A DNA stretch of 45,062 nt from assembly GCA_947496605.1 (NCBI GenBank), contig CANMDF010000008.1, positions 1 to 45,062 on the forward strand, read 5' to 3'. A program made the translations under genes and the position numbers. This DNA comes from an uncultured Paracoccaceae bacterium (lineage in GTDB: Bacteria > Pseudomonadota > Alphaproteobacteria > Rhodobacterales > Rhodobacteraceae). This document shows positions 41,759 to 45,062 of this stretch, one piece after another. The notes under the pieces were generated by a model. The model ran no database searches and was not told the origin of the DNA. It saw nothing but the letters and a program-made list of their open reading frames with translations. Positions within the stretch are counted from its first letter, which is position 1. Every line of letters begins with the position of its first letter.

Positions 41759-43411
41759 ATGGCTACGGCTGTCGACATACTTGCTGACCTGCGAACAGCG
41801 CTTCACGTCGAAGATTATTCTTTGGCGCGAGAGCTCTGCGATGTCCTTGGTGCTATAGTTGAAGATGACCGGAAGGAAGCTTTCCGCAGTTCTGCGCGCA
41901 TCAAGCAGTTCGAGCTGACAATGAAGCAACTCCGAGCCCAGCTAAGAGAAAGAGACGAACGGATCGCGGTTCTCAAGCATGAACTCTGGGCGAAGGGGGC
42001 CGATACCTTTGATCCTCCCAACGATGAAGAAACAGAGCGAGGTGACGCCTCAGCCGGAGACAGCAAGTCTGGCAAGAAGGGTAGCACTAAGGCTGGCAAC
42101 AAGAATTATGCCGCGAATTCCCTTGAAAAGCCGAAGAAGGACAGCACCGGCCGAGGGCCAAGCGATTGGAGTTGCTTTGATCATTTCCCAGCTAAATACG
42201 AGGGTCCGCTTGAATGTCCGTGCGGGTGTGGCGGACAGCCTCGATCCTTCTATCTGCAAAAACGACTGAAAGTCCGGCCTGTGTACTACTGGGTCGAAGT
42301 GACCGATGTTCCCAAATTCCGCTGTCGGTATGATTTCGACGGTGAAGAGCGGATGAAAACCATGCCGTTCGACCCAACACTCTTGCCTGGGACAAATATG
42401 ACCAGCAGCGTCTTGGCCTACCACGTCACGCAACGTTTCGCTTGGGGTCTGCCTTGGTACAGAATTGAAACGATGCTGCGGTATGCGGGATGGAAGGTCT
42501 ATCGTTCAACCCTGATGCGCCAAGCAAATAAAACGGCAGAAGCGATCATGGGGGTGTATCAAGCCCTACTGGAGTCAGTGCTCGGCGAGAGCATTCGTGT
42601 GTTCGTCGACGAAACACCCATTCCAATTTTGAGATCTGGAAAAGGCAAAACCGGAACAGCATACATGTATGCGGTTCATCGCGACGATAGACCATTTGGA
42701 GGAAACGATCCTCCCGCAACGATCTATGTCTCGCGAAGTTCGCGAGCGATGTATCACATACATGATCTTTTCGCTGACCGGTCGCTGATAGTTCATCACG
42801 ATGGATACGGAGGCTATGGACAGTTCGGAAGCATTGGCACCGTTGTTGCAAATATCGTCGGCATTGGTTGCTGGACGCATGCACGGCGCAACTTCATCAA
42901 ATACTACGATACGACAAAGAATAACGCTGCCGGGTCCGCATCTGCCGCTGAAATTATCGAGCTTATCGACCTGCTGTATAAACATAATGGCGAAACATGG
43001 GGATGGAGTCCTAAAGAACGCCGCCAATATCGCCAGAAACACTGCAAGCCAGTGGTGGACAAACTTATGCTTCGGATGGCAGCGATCCAGTCAACGATAT
43101 CGACTGGATCTCGTCTAAACACAGCAATCAACTATGTCCTCAAACGCCGGGAAAGCTTGACGCTCTTTCTTGATGATGGACGCATTGAACTGGATACAAA
43201 CGCGGTCGAGCGGCAGTTTAAGCCAGTCCAAATGTTGAGAAAGAATGTCTACTTCATGGGCAGCGATGAAGGTGGAGAGACTTGGGCCGTATTTTCGTCT
43301 CTGATCGAGACTTGCAAGCTGAACGAGTTTGATCCGTACAAATACCTTGTGTGGCTGTTTAATGAACTGACCAAGCTCTTTGCACGCGGGGCATCACCAG
43401 TCATCGACTAA
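41759..43411 (+). CDS. tnpC: IS66-family transposase TnpC
   Basis: 550 residues, complete. GAGG lies upstream of ATG 41759. The N-terminal helical part has a coiled coil (RIKQFELTMKQLRAQLRERD). A zinc-binding motif (CPCGCGG) follows, then the DDE core with VFVDETPI (Asp), LIVHHDGYGGY (Asp) and DTNAVERQFKP (Glu). The C-terminus ends in the family's ETCKLNEFDPYKYLVWL. It catalyses transposition with TnpA and TnpB, which here lie 7.6 kb upstream on the same strand. Confidence 0.93.
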   Translation: MATAVDILADLRTALHVEDYSLARELCDVLGAIVEDDRKEAFRSSARIKQFELTMKQLRAQLRERDERIAVLKHELWAKGADTFDPPNDEETERGDASAGDSKSGKKGSTKAGNKNYAANSLEKPKKDSTGRGPSDWSCFDHFPAKYEGPLECPCGCGGQPRSFYLQKRLKVRPVYYWVEVTDVPKFRCRYDFDGEERMKTMPFDPTLLPGTNMTSSVLAYHVTQRFAWGLPWYRIETMLRYAGWKVYRSTLMRQANKTAEAIMGVYQALLESVLGESIRVFVDETPIPILRSGKGKTGTAYMYAVHRDDRPFGGNDPPATIYVSRSSRAMYHIHDLFADRSLIVHHDGYGGYGQFGSIGTVVANIVGIGCWTHARRNFIKYYDTTKNNAAGSASAAEIIELIDLLYKHNGETWGWSPKERRQYRQKHCKPVVDKLMLRMAAIQSTISTGSRLNTAINYVLKRRESLTLFLDDGRIELDTNAVERQFKPVQMLRKNVYFMGSDEGGETWAVFSSLIETCKLNEFDPYKYLVWLFNELTKLFARGASPVID

Positions 43412-43827
43412 AGAAAATTCCTCCCCTGGAATGCTCCGGAAAAATGCAAGATGGGCATGAAGCAGGAGGTGGGTGATCTAAAGATGGCTGCCTGAGCTTC
43501 GACGCCAAGGGCGAAAAGCGGTCATTTGCTGCAGGCGCGAGATTGCGTGTAGGCCTCTTCGTAGCTGCATTCAAGAATTGAAGTACACATATGCCTTGTC
43601 AAAACTCTTAGCCCCTTTTCTCCTTTGCTTTGCCTGATGGGTCTGGCCCGCCACCTTAGTTGTGGCCGGGCTCTATGCGGTGGTTGCTCATTGGAATGTA
43701 TTGACTTTAGGTTGAGGAAGGATTGCTATAACAAGCTAAAGATGTGTTTGGAACCTCTTGAGTCATTCATGCTCAATTCATTCGCGTTATTCTAGACTGA
43801 ATTGAACTAAGACAAGGGATTCAAAAA
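43412..43827. other. Gap with a repeat fragment and hairpin
   Basis: No gene is supported. GCGAAAAGCGGTCATTTGCT at 43510-43529 matches the module at 113 and 4811. A hairpin follows at 43646-43671. A TTGACT (43702) and a TATAAC lie 20 bases apart, too far for a good promoter. Confidence 0.4.
43646..43671 (+). terminator. Bulged hairpin between tnpC and the Hint gene
   Basis: GCCCGCCAC pairs with GTGG-C-CGGGC around a CTTAGTT loop, with one bulged C. It lies about 230 bases past tnpC. There is no T-run, so termination is only possible. Confidence 0.35.
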
Positions 43828-44913
43828 GTGCCAACAACGTATACTGTGTTCAGTCTAGGTACCGGCCCCATCATTGACCCAATCGACGGGAACACACTGG
43901 CCGAAGACGCGGGGCTGCTAGTCGGTTCGACATTTGGCGCACCTGGTAGTGGCCTCAACACCAATCTGGTCACCATGTCGGCACCGAGCAACCTCAACAG
44001 CGGCGTCACGGGTGTTTACGATCAAGACAATGACCCCGATGAGACCTTCTTCATTGATGGCGTCGCAGCAACCTTCGACGCGACCGTCGAATATAGTGCG
44101 ACGATTACCTATACCGATGGGACGACTGCGACGATTACCGCCGTCATAGTGCAGGATACGGACGGTAACTTATATTGGGTTCCGGAGCTTAGTTTTAATA
44201 CAGATCAAGAGGCCATTGAAGCACAGAAGATACTCTCACTGACGCTGGACAGCGTGGCAAATGCCGATTCGGATGGCTTGGTTATTGATCGTTACGACTC
44301 CAATCCTGTACCCTGCTATGTCGCCGGCACGTTGATCAAAACACCCAATGGAGGCAGACCCATTGAATCTCTGGTTGCAGGTGATCTTGTGGAGTGCCTT
44401 GACGATGAACCACAAGTGATCCGCTGGATTGGGTCAAACACAGTCCTTGGAGCCGGCAAGCTGGCTCCAGTTCGGATTTGTGCTGGTGCGTTGGGTGAAG
44501 CCATTCCCAAACGTGATTTATTGGTGTCGCGACAGCACCGAATGCTGGTTTCCTCCAAAGTTTGCGAACGCATGTTCGGCGCAAAGGAAGTGCTTGTTCC
44601 AGCGATCAAGCTAACCGCTTTGCCCGGTATTTATGTGGAAGAGGATGTACATGAAGTCACCTATTACCACATCAAGACCAAAACACATGGAGTGATCTAC
44701 GCAGAAGACGCACCATCGGAAACATTGCTGTTGGGGCCACATGCCATTGAAGCGCTGGGTGCAGAGGCGATTGAAGAGCTAGAGGCAATTTTCCCGAATC
44801 TCTTTGGGGGTAATGAGAGGCCTGCATTTTTTGTTGCAGATGGAAAACGTGCCAAGACCTTAATGGAACGTCACTTGCGGAACAAAATTCCCTGTCTGCC
44901 TGCCAGTGGGTAA
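43828..44913 (+). CDS. Hint-domain (Hint_2) protein
   Basis: 361 residues; GTG 43828 follows AAGGGA. Residues 1-160 are a beta-rich, Asp/Thr-rich domain (GTGPIIDPIDGNTLAEDAG, then EYSATITYTDGTTATITAVI). From C163 a Hint_2 domain starts (CYVAGTLIKTPNGGRPIESL, then VAGDLVECLDDEPQVIRWIG), with SRQHRMLV holding the conserved His. Hint_2 proteins are abundant in Rhodobacteraceae; self-cleavage or sugar/sterol modification is unproven. The N-terminal part may be secreted through a type I system, judged by its acidic repeats; that is inference. Confidence 0.88.
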   Translation: MPTTYTVFSLGTGPIIDPIDGNTLAEDAGLLVGSTFGAPGSGLNTNLVTMSAPSNLNSGVTGVYDQDNDPDETFFIDGVAATFDATVEYSATITYTDGTTATITAVIVQDTDGNLYWVPELSFNTDQEAIEAQKILSLTLDSVANADSDGLVIDRYDSNPVPCYVAGTLIKTPNGGRPIESLVAGDLVECLDDEPQVIRWIGSNTVLGAGKLAPVRICAGALGEAIPKRDLLVSRQHRMLVSSKVCERMFGAKEVLVPAIKLTALPGIYVEEDVHEVTYYHIKTKTHGVIYAEDAPSETLLLGPHAIEALGAEAIEELEAIFPNLFGGNERPAFFVADGKRAKTLMERHLRNKIPCLPASG

Positions 44914-45062
44914 CTTTGGGCCAAGCCTTAGATGATAGAATGAGCTTTTCTGCCATCGCTTACACATCTCCTACGACCGGTTTCAGCGTATTTTGTTGAA
45001 AAACTCTTGCTTGATCGAGGCATGAACTGCTGATTCAATTCGTCCAATGAGTTGGAGGATTG

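Larger units (their letters stand above)
33408..43411 (+). mobile_element. IS66-type region with 7.6 kb of cargo between tnpB and tnpC
   Basis: tnpA and tnpB lie at 33408-34156 and tnpC at 41759-43411, all on the + strand, the normal IS66 order. Between them are about 7.6 kb with eleven other genes. Either one IS66 element carries cargo, or two separate remnants flank a region. Terminal inverted repeats were not paired by eye. Confidence 0.4.

Noticed and set aside
43702..43733. Promoter TTGACT...TATAAC for the Hint gene
   Set aside because: The 20-base spacing is too long for a sigma-70-type promoter.

Overview
The window looks like a chromosomal (or large-plasmid) stretch of a marine alphaproteobacterium of the Roseobacter group (Rhodobacteraceae). 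Reasons: an assimilatory nitrate cluster with NasT/NasS control and many four-base ATGA gene overlaps, a Hint_2-type protein, short dispersed intergenic repeats, and moderate GC content. This placement is inferred from gene content; no 16S rRNA or tRNA gene was seen.

Layout. 0.4-3.2 kb: a small ORF, a PepSY-domain secreted protein with an Asn/Gly/Ser-rich tail, an OmpR-type response regulator and its histidine kinase, probably one operon. 3.2-6.6 kb: a small membrane protein and two alpha/beta hydrolases (one a lipoprotein), separated by dispersed repeats. 6.7-7.4 kb: a decayed tyrosine integrase. 7.7-8.8 kb: a BLUF blue-light sensor and a 2OG-Fe(II) oxygenase. 9.2-13.4 kb: a membrane protein, a secreted cysteine-repeat protein, a DUF1611 (DgcN-like) P-loop protein coupled to a PLP racemase, and two small proteins. 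13.8-15.3 kb: a winged-helix/hydrolase fusion and a divergent 57-residue ORF.

15.9-29.7 kb, all on the minus strand, is a complete nitrate assimilation cluster transcribed nasT-nasS-nrtA-nrtB-nrtCD-nirB-nirD-nasA-(TrpD2-like)-cysG. NrtA, NrtB and NrtCD import nitrate. NasA reduces it to nitrite, NirBD reduces nitrite to ammonium, and CysG makes the siroheme that NirB needs. NasS senses nitrate/nitrite and releases NasT, an ANTAR antiterminator. A terminator with an overlapping ANTAR-type hexaloop hairpin lies in the nrtA leader. A second strong hairpin sits between nrtA and nrtB.

30-33 kb: a repeat-rich non-coding stretch, then an acyltransferase-3/SGNH hydrolase pair likely to modify a surface glycan. 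33.4-43.4 kb: an IS66-type region in which tnpA-tnpB are separated from tnpC, on the same strand, by about 7.6 kb of cargo. The cargo holds a possible DUF6998-like protein, an antitoxin-like regulator, an AraC regulator with a DJ-1/PfpI (amber-interrupted)-SDR-GST operon, an XRE/zinc-ribbon/membrane operon and an excisionase-like protein. The AraC gene and the operon behind it share duplicated 17-bp half-sites at 21-bp spacing, a likely new operator. The window ends with a Hint-domain protein.
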